The notes under the pieces were generated by a model, which was not told the DNA's origin, ran no database searches, and worked only from the letters and a program-made list of their open reading frames with translations. A program made the position numbers and the translations under genes. 64,000 nucleotides of DNA, from the NCBI RefSeq assembly GCF_046250185.1, contig NZ_CP176469.1. One strand, given 5' to 3'. The first letter of the stretch is position 1; every line of letters starts with the position of its first letter. This DNA is from Litorimonas sp046250185. Its GTDB lineage: Bacteria > Pseudomonadota > Alphaproteobacteria > Caulobacterales > Maricaulaceae. Shown one piece after another: positions 17,848-26,611 of this stretch.

Positions 17848-19950
17848 GTGAGTGCGGCCGACCCACACTTGCCGTCTCTAAGGCAAGAGTTATCAATTAT
17901 CCGCGATGGCCTGCATGGTAGCTGGATGATCTATGATCCGTTGCGGGGGAAGTTTCACCGTTTGGGCCACGCCGCTGTGACGGTATTATCATACTGGAAA
18001 GCAGAGCGCGCAGACGCCCTTCTTGAGCGCATCCAGCGCCAGGCACCAGAATTACGGTTTGATCGCGAAGCACTCGAAGATCTCACTGCGTTCCTACTCA
18101 AACAAAAACTGGCAACTCCAGAAGACGGAGCTCAGGCAGAGGCACTGGCGAATGAGGAGGCCGCGCAACGCAAGCCTTGGCATGAACAACTAATTCATAA
18201 ATATCTCTTTTTTCGTATTCCTCTCTGGCAGCCACAAAATTTCCTCAACCGTTGGGGCGGGACCGTTTCGAAAGCTTTCCATCCAGCAACGGCATGGGCC
18301 TTCGCCGCTATCGGCCTCATCGGGACATTTTTTGCACTGCGTCAGTGGGAGCAATTCGTCAGCACATTTCTGTATTTTTTCACCTTCCAAGGGTTTCTTT
18401 TCTACGCGGCTTCGCTGATCGCAATTAAAGCTCTGCACGAATTAGGTCATGCCTTTGCTGCACATCATTTCGGCGCGCGCGTGCCAACCATCGGCCTCGC
18501 CTTCCTTGTGATGTTTCCCATACTCTATACCGATACAACAGATGCTTGGCGGATTAGTGATCGGCGGTCGCGTATCTTAATTAGCGGCGCGGGCATCATT
18601 ACCGAATTATGTATTGCTGCGCTCTCTATCTTTCTCTGGAGTTTTTTACCCGATGGGGTGTTCCGATCTATCGCATTTTTCGCCGCAACGACCAGTTGGG
18701 TAATGTCGCTCGCAGTAAACTTAAACCCGTGGATGCGGTTCGATGGATATTATATTTTCAGCGATCTATTCGGCACAGAGAATTTGCAGGAACGCGGCTT
18801 TGCTGTGGGCCGTGACACGATGCGCAAAACACTGTTTGGCCTGTCCGATCCGACTGCCGAACAGACAACCGCCAGAGCAAGATTTGGCTTTACCGCGTAT
18901 GCATGGTCCACATGGGTCTATCGGTTTTTCTTATTTATCGGGATCGCGATTTTAGTGCATCACCTCTTCCCCAAGGCGATTGGGATTGTGTTGTTTGTCG
19001 TTGAAATTGGAATTTTTATTGCGTTGCCGATCTCTCGGGAATTGCGCGTTTGGTGGAGTGAGAAAATGACCATATTAAATAATTCACGCGGGCGGGTAAC
19101 TCTACTTATAGTCTCAGCACTTTTGATTGCCTTTCTGTTTCCGTGGCAGCGCACAATCACTGCGCCCGCCCTCATTCGCCCAGTCACGCAGTCAGAGATT
19201 TTTCCCATGAGCGCGGCTCGCGTTCTGGATGTTCCTGTGAGGAATGGTGAGCAGGTCATAGCGCAGCAAGTCTTAGCTGTCTTACACTCAGATGAATTAG
19301 AATATCGACTGGCGATAGCCAAGCTTAATCTCGCCTTGGCAGAGGCACAATGGAATCGCCAAGCCGCCAGTACAGAGGACCGGCAGCTTCGAAATATTTG
19401 GCGCGATCGTTTATCCGAGTCGCGAGCTGAATTGATTGCGACAGAAAAAGAAGTCGACCGCCTCACAATTCGTGCGCCGCACGCTGGCATCATTAGTGAT
19501 GTGCCACTTGGATTCGTTGCAGGCCGTGAAATAGGTCGCGCAGACCGTTTGATGAGAATTGTAGATCCTAGTCGCGTGGAATTAATTGCTTTGCCCCGAG
19601 AGGTTGACGCTGCACGTTTGCAAGCTGGTGCATCTTTTACGTTCATCAGTGACCAACTCGGCGCAGCCAAACAAAAGGGACAGATTAATTTAATATCTCC
19701 AACAGCCGAGCAAGAAATTACAGCAAAAGAATTAACTGTCATCGGCGGGGGGGCATTGGCTGTGACTGAAAACATGGCGGGGGAATTAATCGCAGACATT
19801 CCTGTTTTCCGTGTGCAGGGACATGTCGAGGGTTTTACGCAATCACGACTAGATCGTGGCGTTGTTAAATTGCGAGCCACACCGACGAGTCCTGCAAAAT
19901 CTGTCTGGAAAAATGTGATGAAAGTGCTGCTACGCGAGACAGACTTTTAA
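17848..19950 (+). CDS. PqqD-like/M50 zinc metalloprotease/HlyD fusion membrane protein
   Basis: The protein has 700 residues with a GTG start 4 nt after the preceding stop. Residues about 10-95 resemble a PqqD/RRE-type peptide-binding domain (IIRDGLHGSWMIYDP, FHRLG). A polytopic membrane region follows with both site-2-protease (M50) motifs: HELGH at 197-201 and NLNPWMRFDG at 291-300. After the last membrane segment (about 415-435), a periplasmic HlyD-like part has a lipoyl half (VLDVPVRNGEQVIAQQVLAV), a coiled hairpin and a second half (TIRAPHAGIISDVPLG). Database annotations call related proteins putative peptide zinc metalloproteases. The protein could cleave or thread a substrate in the membrane and hand it to the adaptor/TolC parts. 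Which substrate is unknown; the giant LEPRxLL protein is the obvious candidate from context. Confidence 0.85.
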   Translation: MSAADPHLPSLRQELSIIRDGLHGSWMIYDPLRGKFHRLGHAAVTVLSYWKAERADALLERIQRQAPELRFDREALEDLTAFLLKQKLATPEDGAQAEALANEEAAQRKPWHEQLIHKYLFFRIPLWQPQNFLNRWGGTVSKAFHPATAWAFAAIGLIGTFFALRQWEQFVSTFLYFFTFQGFLFYAASLIAIKALHELGHAFAAHHFGARVPTIGLAFLVMFPILYTDTTDAWRISDRRSRILISGAGIITELCIAALSIFLWSFLPDGVFRSIAFFAATTSWVMSLAVNLNPWMRFDGYYIFSDLFGTENLQERGFAVGRDTMRKTLFGLSDPTAEQTTARARFGFTAYAWSTWVYRFFLFIGIAILVHHLFPKAIGIVLFVVEIGIFIALPISRELRVWWSEKMTILNNSRGRVTLLIVSALLIAFLFPWQRTITAPALIRPVTQSEIFPMSAARVLDVPVRNGEQVIAQQVLAVLHSDELEYRLAIAKLNLALAEAQWNRQAASTEDRQLRNIWRDRLSESRAELIATEKEVDRLTIRAPHAGIISDVPLGFVAGREIGRADRLMRIVDPSRVELIALPREVDAARLQAGASFTFISDQLGAAKQKGQINLISPTAEQEITAKELTVIGGGALAVTENMAGELIADIPVFRVQGHVEGFTQSRLDRGVVKLRATPTSPAKSVWKNVMKVLLRETDF

Positions 19951-19955
19951 GATAT

Positions 19956-20504
19956 TTATTCCGCGCGACCAATCAAAGGATAGCTCGCTTCCATGCGATA
20001 AATATTCGGGCCATTCACCTTTCTATGACTGGAGAAGAGAAAAAATTCATCAACCAAAAAAGGCAAAGTCTCAAAATCTGCTAGCCTTTTTTCAAAGCTG
20101 ATAATGCGGTCAATCGGCGAGAATGGTTTTAGGTAAGCGAGTGTAACATGCGGGCGGTAGAGGCGTTTCTCCATTTGAATTCCTGCACGCCGCGCTGCAT
20201 TTTTGCAATGCTCATGCAAGCGGGTCAACGCAGGATTCGGCGCTACGCCAATCCAGATCGCATGGGGTTCAGCCTTGCCGAAGTGCCCTGCTCCTCGCAA
20301 TTCAATCTCAAGACTTGGCAGAGGTTTGCGCGCGAGTTCTTCGTCCAGAATTTCAGCGCGGTCATCATCGACCTCACCGAAATATCCGAGTGTTATGTGT
20401 AATTTATCCGCATCCGACCAACGCGCACCCGACACACCTTTCTGCTCTTTGACCAAGCGTTTCGTCGTGCGCGGCGGCAGTTTGATGGCGGCGAATAATA
20501 TCAT
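19956..20504 (-). CDS. thpR: RNA 2',3'-cyclic phosphodiesterase (LigT/ThpR family)
   Basis: The protein has 182 residues, normal for the 2H phosphoesterase family. Both catalytic HxTx motifs are present: HITLGYF (about 32-38) and HVTLAYL (about 120-126). The enzyme hydrolyses 2',3'-cyclic phosphate ends of RNA and is often annotated as 2'-5' RNA ligase. The aldo/keto reductase stop directly abuts this ATG (TAAATG), so both are read from one transcript. It converges with the M50 gene, with only 5 nt between the stops. Confidence 0.88.
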   Translation of the reverse strand: MILFAAIKLPPRTTKRLVKEQKGVSGARWSDADKLHITLGYFGEVDDDRAEILDEELARKPLPSLEIELRGAGHFGKAEPHAIWIGVAPNPALTRLHEHCKNAARRAGIQMEKRLYRPHVTLAYLKPFSPIDRIISFEKRLADFETLPFLVDEFFLFSSHRKVNGPNIYRMEASYPLIGRAE

Positions 20505-21545
20505 TTAGGCGACGGGCGAGCGGTAGGTCTCATGGATTCTCGCCGCCTCTTTTTCCATTTCGTCTGTCCAGACAATTTCGTGAGCGTTGATGTTCTCTTC
20601 AAGCTGCTCCATCGTCGTCGCCCCAATAATATTGGATGTGAGGAAGACCCGCGTTTCAACAAATTTCAGCGCAAATTCAGTCGGCGTCAGGCCAAGCTTC
20701 CGAGCCGTATCATTACAATCGATAATCGCGTCTTGCGCGGCGCTATATCGACCCAAGAAGTCTGGAAACAAGTCTTTGCGCGAGCCTTTAGGCGTTTTGC
20801 CGTCATCATATTTGCCCGTCAGTAGACCCATTGCGAGCGGCGAATAGGCGAGCAAGCCAACACCTTCGCGCATCGCAATTTCCGCCCGCTCATAATCGAA
20901 ACGGCGAGATATAAGCGAATAGACACATTGATTGGAGACCATGCGCGGCCAGCCATTGCGGTCTGCAATTTCCAAGAATTTCATCGTCGCCCAGCCATAT
21001 TCATTCGATAGGCCGACATGTCGAATATTCCCTTTTTCCACGTGGCGATGCAGCGCGCCAAGTATATCCTCCAGCGCCACCATCTCTTCCGTGTCGTAAT
21101 CGCGGTAGCTGTGAAATCCAAAGCCTGCAATGTCACGGTCCGGCCAGTGGAGCTGATAGAGATCGATATAATCCGTCTTGAGCCGCTTGAGCGATTTTTC
21201 TACCGCTTCGTCTATTTGCGCAGGCGTGTGACGTGTTTGCGTGGCGCTATCTCGCGTCCATTTCATCGCGGAACGGCCCGCAACTTTTGTGGCCAAAATA
21301 TATTGATCTCGATTCTTTCGGGCCTCAATCCAGTTGCCGATATATTCTTCGGTGCGGCCTTGGGTCTTTGGGTCGCCGGGCACAGGATACATTTCCGCGG
21401 CGTCAATGAAGTTAATCCCGCGATCTATTGCGTAGTCGAGCTGCTCGTGCGCCTCGGCCTCAGTGTTCTGCTCTCCCCAGGTCATTGTGCCGAGGCACAC
21501 CGTGGTGACTTCGATATCTGTCTGTCCGAGTTTGCGCTTTTCCAT
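20505..21545 (-). CDS. Aldo/keto reductase (Tas-like)
   Basis: The protein has 346 residues from ATG 21545, chosen because AAGGA lies just upstream and the family starts near EKRKLGQTDIEV. The longer open frame adds 33 atypical residues. The catalytic tetrad of aldo/keto reductases is visible: D and Y in FIDAAEMYP, K in ILATKVAG and H in YQLHWPD. The length and the loop NWIEARKNRDQYI resemble the Tas/YajO group, NADPH-dependent reductases of broad aldehydes and ketones. The physiological substrate is not deducible. It is upstream of and co-transcribed with thpR. Confidence 0.85.
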   Translation of the reverse strand: MEKRKLGQTDIEVTTVCLGTMTWGEQNTEAEAHEQLDYAIDRGINFIDAAEMYPVPGDPKTQGRTEEYIGNWIEARKNRDQYILATKVAGRSAMKWTRDSATQTRHTPAQIDEAVEKSLKRLKTDYIDLYQLHWPDRDIAGFGFHSYRDYDTEEMVALEDILGALHRHVEKGNIRHVGLSNEYGWATMKFLEIADRNGWPRMVSNQCVYSLISRRFDYERAEIAMREGVGLLAYSPLAMGLLTGKYDDGKTPKGSRKDLFPDFLGRYSAAQDAIIDCNDTARKLGLTPTEFALKFVETRVFLTSNIIGATTMEQLEENINAHEIVWTDEMEKEAARIHETYRSPVA

Positions 21546-21654
21546 AAGTTTTTCCTTAATGATATATAGTGTGAAACACTTTGAATTCTGTGCCACATGC
21601 CTTATATATATGGTAAGTCCGTCGCAACGGATAACCTTGTTCATGGAGAACTTT

Positions 21655-22386
21655 ATGAGTAATCAGTATAACCCAGGCGTCGCCGCGTCCGCCGAGACAG
21701 ATCTCGGCCTGCGCAGCTTTATGCTGGGCACCTATCGCTATATGGCGTTGGCTATGGCGGTCACCGCTGGTGTGGCATATTTCGTTGGGCAAGCGATCAT
21801 TGCTAATCCAAACATTTTGGGTTTGATTTATAACCCCGTCGTCGCAATAGCCTCTTTCTTTATCATTGTATTTGGATTCGGCATTGTCGGTAAAAAATTG
21901 CCCTCAATGAGCCTTGGCGGCGTGCTAGCCTTCCTGTTCGGCTTTGCCGCCTTTATGGGCGTTCTGATGTCAGCTTACGCTTCAATCTACGATCCGTATA
22001 TCGTTGCAAAGATATTCTTTATGACAGTCGCAATGTTTGGAGCCTTGAGCCTATTTGGTTACACAACTAGCTTTAATCTCAGCTCAATTATCAAGTATGC
22101 GGCAGCTGCATTTTTAGGCTACATCGCTCTGGGATTGATTGGCATGTTTGTGCCGCAACTAAGCCCGTTTAACGGCGGTGTCTTCGGTACAGTAATCTTG
22201 GCGATCGCTTTGCTCGCAATCTCTGTCATCGTGGCGTGGGAAACACAAATGCTCAAGCGCGTCTATTACGGTAGCGTTGGCAACCCTGCGATGATGAAGA
22301 AACTGTCAGCCTTTGGCGCAGCGTCGCTTCTGCTGGCTTTCATCAACATGTTCCAAATCTTGATGAGCTTGTTTGGTCGCGATTAA
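21655..22386 (+). CDS. BAX inhibitor-1 family membrane protein
   Basis: The protein has 243 residues with seven predicted helices. It matches the YbhL/YccA type of the BAX-inhibitor-1 (TMBIM) family, with FMLGTYRYMALAMAVTAGV at the first helix and the conserved C-terminal WETQMLKRVYYG. Members are inner-membrane proteins linked to calcium leak and interaction with FtsH-type proteolysis in other bacteria. ATG 21655 is preferred over ATG 21643 because GGAG (21645-21648) is well spaced only for the former. A strong terminator follows. Confidence 0.88.
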   Translation: MSNQYNPGVAASAETDLGLRSFMLGTYRYMALAMAVTAGVAYFVGQAIIANPNILGLIYNPVVAIASFFIIVFGFGIVGKKLPSMSLGGVLAFLFGFAAFMGVLMSAYASIYDPYIVAKIFFMTVAMFGALSLFGYTTSFNLSSIIKYAAAAFLGYIALGLIGMFVPQLSPFNGGVFGTVILAIALLAISVIVAWETQMLKRVYYGSVGNPAMMKKLSAFGAASLLLAFINMFQILMSLFGRD

Positions 22387-22409
22387 TTTCTGGCCCTAAC
22401 CCAGATTAA

Positions 22410-22440
22410 GAAAAGCCCGTCATTTTGGCGGGCTTTTTTT
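22410..22440 (+). terminator. Rho-independent terminator after the BAX-inhibitor gene
   Basis: An AAAAGCCCG / CGGGCTTTT stem with a short loop is followed by a run of T at 22434-22440. It starts 24 nt after the stop codon. The A-run on its left could also serve the converging DUF2794 gene. Confidence 0.9.
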
Positions 22441-22447
22441 GTGGCGG

Positions 22448-22795
22448 CTATATAGTTTTAAAGCGTTGTTTATCAAAGACGCGCAGCACAGCATCTAACT
22501 CATGACCGCGCTTTAAGACTAAGCCACCTGGCGCAATCACGGCGAACTGCCCTTGCTTTTGTCGCAAGGCTGGCACTTTCTCGATACGGTAGAGCGCATG
22601 TTCTGATGCCTTGCGGTAGATCGAGAACACGGCCTTATCCCGCAGGAAATCCATCGCGTAGTCTTTCCAATCTCCTTGACTCACCATCTGCCCATAGACG
22701 TTAAGGATGAGCGACAGCTCCTTGCGGTTAAACGCGACTTGGGAAGGTTTCCCACGCTTATTTTGCGGGGATGGCAGCGGCACAATATTCGTCAT
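22448..22795 (-). CDS. DUF2794 protein
   Basis: The protein has 115 residues. It matches the alphaproteobacterial family DUF2794 along its length, with FNRKELSLILNVYGQMV, WKDYAMDFLRDKAVFSIYR and VLKRGHELDAVLRVFD. The function is unknown; the family is small, cytosolic and nearly confined to alphaproteobacteria. AAGAG lies just upstream of the ATG. It converges on the BAX-inhibitor gene. Confidence 0.85.
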   Translation of the reverse strand: MTNIVPLPSPQNKRGKPSQVAFNRKELSLILNVYGQMVSQGDWKDYAMDFLRDKAVFSIYRKASEHALYRIEKVPALRQKQGQFAVIAPGGLVLKRGHELDAVLRVFDKQRFKTI

Positions 22796-23062
22796 ACTCT
22801 TGATATATGGCAGATCGCCCGCGGTGAGAAGGGTTAACGCGCCTTAATCTCCCTCTCGGTTTTGTAACGATGTGCCACAAAGTTGCCTTATTTGGGTCGT
22901 GTTCTAGGCATATTACCGATCTATCAAATGATCGTTGTCAGGCGGGACTTGTGAAAGCACGGTTTCTTACAGCCCCCCCAGCCCCCGGGTTTCCGCGGGT
23001 TCCGTCAGATAACTCCCACGTTCCTAAGACATTCATCCCGAAGTATTTATACCAAGGATGAA
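22796..23062. other. Long intergenic region without a convincing gene
   Basis: No coding gene is supported between DUF2794 and the DUF1223 gene (22796-23131). A 63-codon plus-strand frame at 22870-23061 has no ribosome binding site and an atypical composition. The segment has a C-run and a small GC palindrome (CCCGGGTTTCCGCGGG near 22985) and ends in a strong hairpin (next entry). A small RNA on the plus strand is possible, but no promoter stands out. Confidence 0.4.
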
Positions 23063-23112
23063 GAAAACGAACCTTTCGCGTCCAGCCCCGCGATAAGGTT
23101 CGTTTTTTATTG
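23063..23112. terminator. Bidirectional terminator hairpin
   Basis: A long stem AAAACGAACCTT / AAGGTTCGTTTT is extended by TCGCG / CGCGA. It has T6 on the plus side and TTTTCTTC on the minus side. It certainly fits as terminator of the DUF1223 gene (minus). On the plus strand it would end any transcript from the preceding intergenic region. Confidence 0.8.
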
Positions 23113-23131
23113 GGGTAACGGTTTTCAAATA

Positions 23132-23824
23132 CTACGGCGCGTAAGTCGCAACGGCGAGAATTTTGGCAGTCTCTGGTGCATGAAATAAAGCAGCGTAAGA
23201 TTGGCCATCATTGCGGGAAAGCGGCACAGAGACAGGCTTTCCCGTCCATTCAACGATCTCAATATCTGTGACCACATTGGTAAGACTGAGCGTCCGCCCG
23301 CCATTTTCGCCCGCCTTGACCGCCACATCTTGTAGACCTGGCGTATAGCTTACGACAGCGACAGCGCCGCCAGCAGGCAAGTTTGACGTCACAAAAAATT
23401 GGCCTTTTTCCCACCATAACTGCGGAGCCGCATCCGTGTCTGACAGTGGCATAGAGAGCATATCTTTGACCGAATATTTCGGACTATGCGCCGAACCGTT
23501 GAGGACAATTTGCGGTGTGTAGAGATTGGCGCCGTTCAAAGCTTCGCGGTAATCGCGCTGTCGATCCGTGAATTTTGGGTCACCGAATGTATCTTTCCAT
23601 CCCAAATAATCCCAATAAGTCACGCCGTAGCTGAGCGCTAAAACCCCTGGCTCTTGCGCGACCAGACTGACGCGGCGGTTAGACGGCGGGCAGGACGAGC
23701 AGCCTTGGGACGTAAACAACTCCACCACATGGGTCGTTTTTTGTGGCGCTTCATCGGCAACTACCGAAGCTGCGGGCCAGAGAAGGCCCAGTCCCAAGAG
23801 GCATGTCAGTGTCATATGTTTCAT
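23132..23824 (-). CDS. DUF1223 thioredoxin-like exported protein
   Basis: The protein has 230 residues. An N-terminal signal peptide (about 1-21, ending near ASVVADE) is followed by a DUF1223 domain with the thioredoxin-like start VVELFTSQGCSSCPPSN. The paired cysteines resemble a CxxC redox site. Other family hallmarks are VTYWDYLGWKDTFGDP and YTPQIVLNG. Its role is not established; a periplasmic redox or metal-related function is a guess. ATG 23824 is chosen because the signal peptide begins there; two earlier in-frame ATGs would bury it. Confidence 0.8.
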   Translation of the reverse strand: MKHMTLTCLLGLGLLWPAASVVADEAPQKTTHVVELFTSQGCSSCPPSNRRVSLVAQEPGVLALSYGVTYWDYLGWKDTFGDPKFTDRQRDYREALNGANLYTPQIVLNGSAHSPKYSVKDMLSMPLSDTDAAPQLWWEKGQFFVTSNLPAGGAVAVVSYTPGLQDVAVKAGENGGRTLSLTNVVTDIEIVEWTGKPVSVPLSRNDGQSYAALFHAPETAKILAVATYAP

Positions 23825-23901
23825 GACGCCGTCATAGCGCGTGAAAACTGAACACGCTATAAACGTGTGCATCACATGCGCGTGAGGCGCATCTTTGCTG
23901 G

Positions 23902-24987
23902 TTACATGGACGGGGTCACGGTAGACCGTTTCTTCTCGTCCTCATCCATATCGGGGTGGCCATCGGCAGATAACAGCACAGCGATCCAACGCGTTGTATC
24001 AAATTGTGCCAAAATAATCATGATGATTACGGTCAACGGCGCAGACAGAAACGCGCCCACCCCGCCCCATAATGCTCCCCACAGGGTCAGCGACAAAACC
24101 ACAACCAGCGCAGACAAATTCATGCTATCGCCCATCATCTTCGGCTGGATCGTATTGCCAATAATAAATTGTGCGCCAAACAAAATGCCTGCGAGCAAAG
24201 CAATTTTTCCGCCGCTGTCAAATTGCACCAAAGCGAACATGCACGGCAGCGCCACCGCCGCTAATCCCCCCACGATTGGGATATAATTTAAGATAAAAAT
24301 CACAAGCGCCCAGAACAGCGCATTATCGAGCCCCAAAGCCGTCATACCAATAAAGCTAATCACCGTTTGCATCAGACTGATAACGGTTTGAACGCCGAGA
24401 TATTTTTCAATCGAATGACGAATACGCTCGCCAACCTTCCGGGCTTGTGCTCGACGGTCTGCATTGGGGAAAAGATCGTCCATTTTCTTAGGGAAGCTGC
24501 TCTGCGCAGCAAAGAGAAACGCGACGTAGATCGCAATCACCATGAAGTCTGACAAAACACCCTGAATAGACGCCGCAAAGCCAGCCAAGCCTGCTTCAAC
24601 TTTATCTGTTAGCCCGAAACGCTCGTTCAGTGACCCAAAACTGACATCCTGTCCCGTCAAATTCCCTACCCAAGCAAAAATTTCGCTCAAGCGACCTTGG
24701 TATTTTGGCGCCTGATCGACCAGCCCAGCCGCTGTATCAGCAATAATGAAAACAATCCCAACAATCGCCGCAACAACCGTCAGCACCGCAATCGTAAGCG
24801 CCAACCAATACGGGAACTTTGGAGAGAGGCGGTCTAAAAATCGTGCAAAGGCATCAATGATCAACCAAATAAATATCGCCAACGCAAACGGTGCCATAAG
24901 GTGCCGCGTAAAATAGAGTGCCGTCACCGCTGCGAAGGCCGCGAGGAAGAGAAGGCTTGCGCGAATGGTTGTATCTTGTGTTTTCAT
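23902..24987 (-). CDS. AI-2E family transporter (permease-like)
   Basis: The protein has 361 residues from ATG 24987, which begins MKTQDTTIRASLLFLAAF. The longer frame adds an unlikely 17-residue leader. There are about eight membrane helices with the large soluble loop (about 80-150) typical of the family, and the conserved block FILNYIPIVGGLAAVALP and NTIQPKMMGDSMNLSALVV near the C-terminus. Despite the family name, members include Na+/H+ antiporters, and the substrate cannot be assigned here. The C-terminal tail is highly charged (DEDEKK). Confidence 0.85.
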   Translation of the reverse strand: MKTQDTTIRASLLFLAAFAAVTALYFTRHLMAPFALAIFIWLIIDAFARFLDRLSPKFPYWLALTIAVLTVVAAIVGIVFIIADTAAGLVDQAPKYQGRLSEIFAWVGNLTGQDVSFGSLNERFGLTDKVEAGLAGFAASIQGVLSDFMVIAIYVAFLFAAQSSFPKKMDDLFPNADRRAQARKVGERIRHSIEKYLGVQTVISLMQTVISFIGMTALGLDNALFWALVIFILNYIPIVGGLAAVALPCMFALVQFDSGGKIALLAGILFGAQFIIGNTIQPKMMGDSMNLSALVVVLSLTLWGALWGGVGAFLSAPLTVIIMIILAQFDTTRWIAVLLSADGHPDMDEDEKKRSTVTPSM

Positions 24988-25108
24988 GGCTTTAGTCCCT
25001 TGCCTATCGCAGCTAGCAGCGCGCGCGCACGTTTGCAATTAGGCTTTGTTATATTGTATTCATGCCCTATCCCCCATAACAAATTCGTTTCAGTCAGGGT
25101 ATGCACAT

Positions 25109-26611
25109 ATGAGCGACAGTATTTTCATCGGGACAGATACAGATGGCAAGCGACAAAACCTCTTGTTCAAGCTCGCCAATCGACATGGACTCGTCGCAGG
25201 TGCGACAGGCACAGGCAAAACTGTCACCCTGCAAATCCTAACCGAAGGCTTTTCCAAAGCCGGTATTCCTGTCTTCGCCGCAGACGTCAAAGGCGATTTG
25301 TCTGGCATTTCGCAAGCCGGTAGCACCACCCATAAACTTCATGACAAGTTGATCAGCCGTGCAGAAAAAATTGGGCTGGAAGATTATAACTATGCCGCCA
25401 TGCCTACGATCTTTTGGGACTTTTTAGGCAAGCAAGGTCACCCCGTGCGCACCACAATTTCTGAGATGGGGCCAACTTTATTGGCACGTCTGATGCAGCT
25501 TAATGAAACGCAGGAAGGCATATTAAATATCGCATTTGCCCTGTCGGACGATGAAAAAATGTTGTTGCTTGATGTCAAAGACCTGCGCTCATTGCTGAAT
25601 TATATTTCGGACAACAGATCCGACATCAGTCGGCGATATGGTAATGTCACAAGTCAGTCTATTGCCGCGATACAGCGGAAAATACTGGTTTTAGAACGAT
25701 CAGGTGGCGAGCGGTATTTTGGCGAACCTGCCTTAAAACTAGCAGATCTCATGCGAGTTGACGCAAATGGCAAAGGTGTTGTGTCAATTTTGGCAGCGGA
25801 TGACCTAGTCAATCTTCCATCCGTTTATCCAACATTTTTGCTTTGGCTGCTCTCCGAATTATTTGAAGACCTCCCCGAAGTCGGCAATCCCGATAAACCC
25901 AAAATGATCTTCTTTTTCGACGAAGCGCATTTGCTTTTCGACGATGCCCCCAAAGCCCTTATCGATAAGATCGAGCAATTCGCGCGCTTGATCCGCTCTA
26001 AGGGCGTTGGCATTTATTTCGTCACCCAAAACCCTATGGACATTCCTGACAGCGTTTTGGGACAGCTTGGAAACCGTATTCAACACGCCTTACGCGCCTA
26101 CACACCCAAGGAACAAAAAGCCGTTCGCGCAGCGGCCAGTTCATTCCGCGAAAACCCAAAACTTGATACCGAAGATGTCATCACAGACCTTGGCGTCGGC
26201 GAAGCGCTCGTCTCTCTGCTCGACGCTAAAGGCGTGCCTGGCATTGTAGGTCGCACAATGATCCGCCCGCCTGCCTCCCGTCTCGGCCCGGCTACTCCGA
26301 CCGAGCGCGAGGCTGTCTTGGCTGATAGCCCCGTCAAAGGCATATACGATAAACCCGTTGACCGCGAAAGTGCCTATGAAATTCTAGAGGCTAAAACAGA
26401 AGCCGATGCCAAAGCAGCCGCCAAGGCAGAGGCGGCAGCTGAAAAAGCGAAAAAAAAATCCAAAGCCAAAGCCAAGACGCCAGCGAAAAGAAAAACGCGC
26501 AAGAAACAAAACCAAATTATGAAAGAGGTCAAATACGAGGCGAAGCTAATGTTCCGCCGTGGCTTGCGGTCCGCGATTCGCGGTATCCTCGGCAGTATTA
26601 CGCGGCGATAA
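25109..26611 (+). CDS. HerA-like ATPase (DUF853 family)
   Basis: The protein has 500 residues. Walker A is GATGTGKT (about 30-37) and Walker B is IFFFDEAHLLF (about 266-276). A sensor-like Q in VTQNPMDIPDSVLGQLGNR follows. This is the DUF853/YjgR group of HerA-FtsK-type ATPases, presumed hexameric DNA- or nucleic-acid-linked motors of unknown role. The C-terminus is a lysine/alanine-rich tail (about 430-475) and then a basic helix. ATG 25109 is chosen because the family starts here (MSDSIFIGTD); the longer frame adds unconserved residues. gluQ starts 1 nt after the stop. Confidence 0.85.
   Translation: MSDSIFIGTDTDGKRQNLLFKLANRHGLVAGATGTGKTVTLQILTEGFSKAGIPVFAADVKGDLSGISQAGSTTHKLHDKLISRAEKIGLEDYNYAAMPTIFWDFLGKQGHPVRTTISEMGPTLLARLMQLNETQEGILNIAFALSDDEKMLLLDVKDLRSLLNYISDNRSDISRRYGNVTSQSIAAIQRKILVLERSGGERYFGEPALKLADLMRVDANGKGVVSILAADDLVNLPSVYPTFLLWLLSELFEDLPEVGNPDKPKMIFFFDEAHLLFDDAPKALIDKIEQFARLIRSKGVGIYFVTQNPMDIPDSVLGQLGNRIQHALRAYTPKEQKAVRAAASSFRENPKLDTEDVITDLGVGEALVSLLDAKGVPGIVGRTMIRPPASRLGPATPTEREAVLADSPVKGIYDKPVDRESAYEILEAKTEADAKAAAKAEAAAEKAKKKSKAKAKTPAKRKTRKKQNQIMKEVKYEAKLMFRRGLRSAIRGILGSITRR

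Noticed and set aside
18960..19880. 306-codon minus-strand frame opposite the M50 gene
   Set aside because: The plus frame carries both M50 motifs and HlyD elements; the antisense product is Ser/Arg/Cys-rich without family features.
22870..23061. 63-codon plus-strand frame
   Set aside because: No ribosome binding site, odd composition, and its end runs into the terminator hairpin.
23059..23098. 12-codon frame MKKTNLSRPAPR in the hairpin
   Set aside because: AAGG directly abuts the ATG, so there is no spaced ribosome binding site; it is kept only as part of the sRNA observation.
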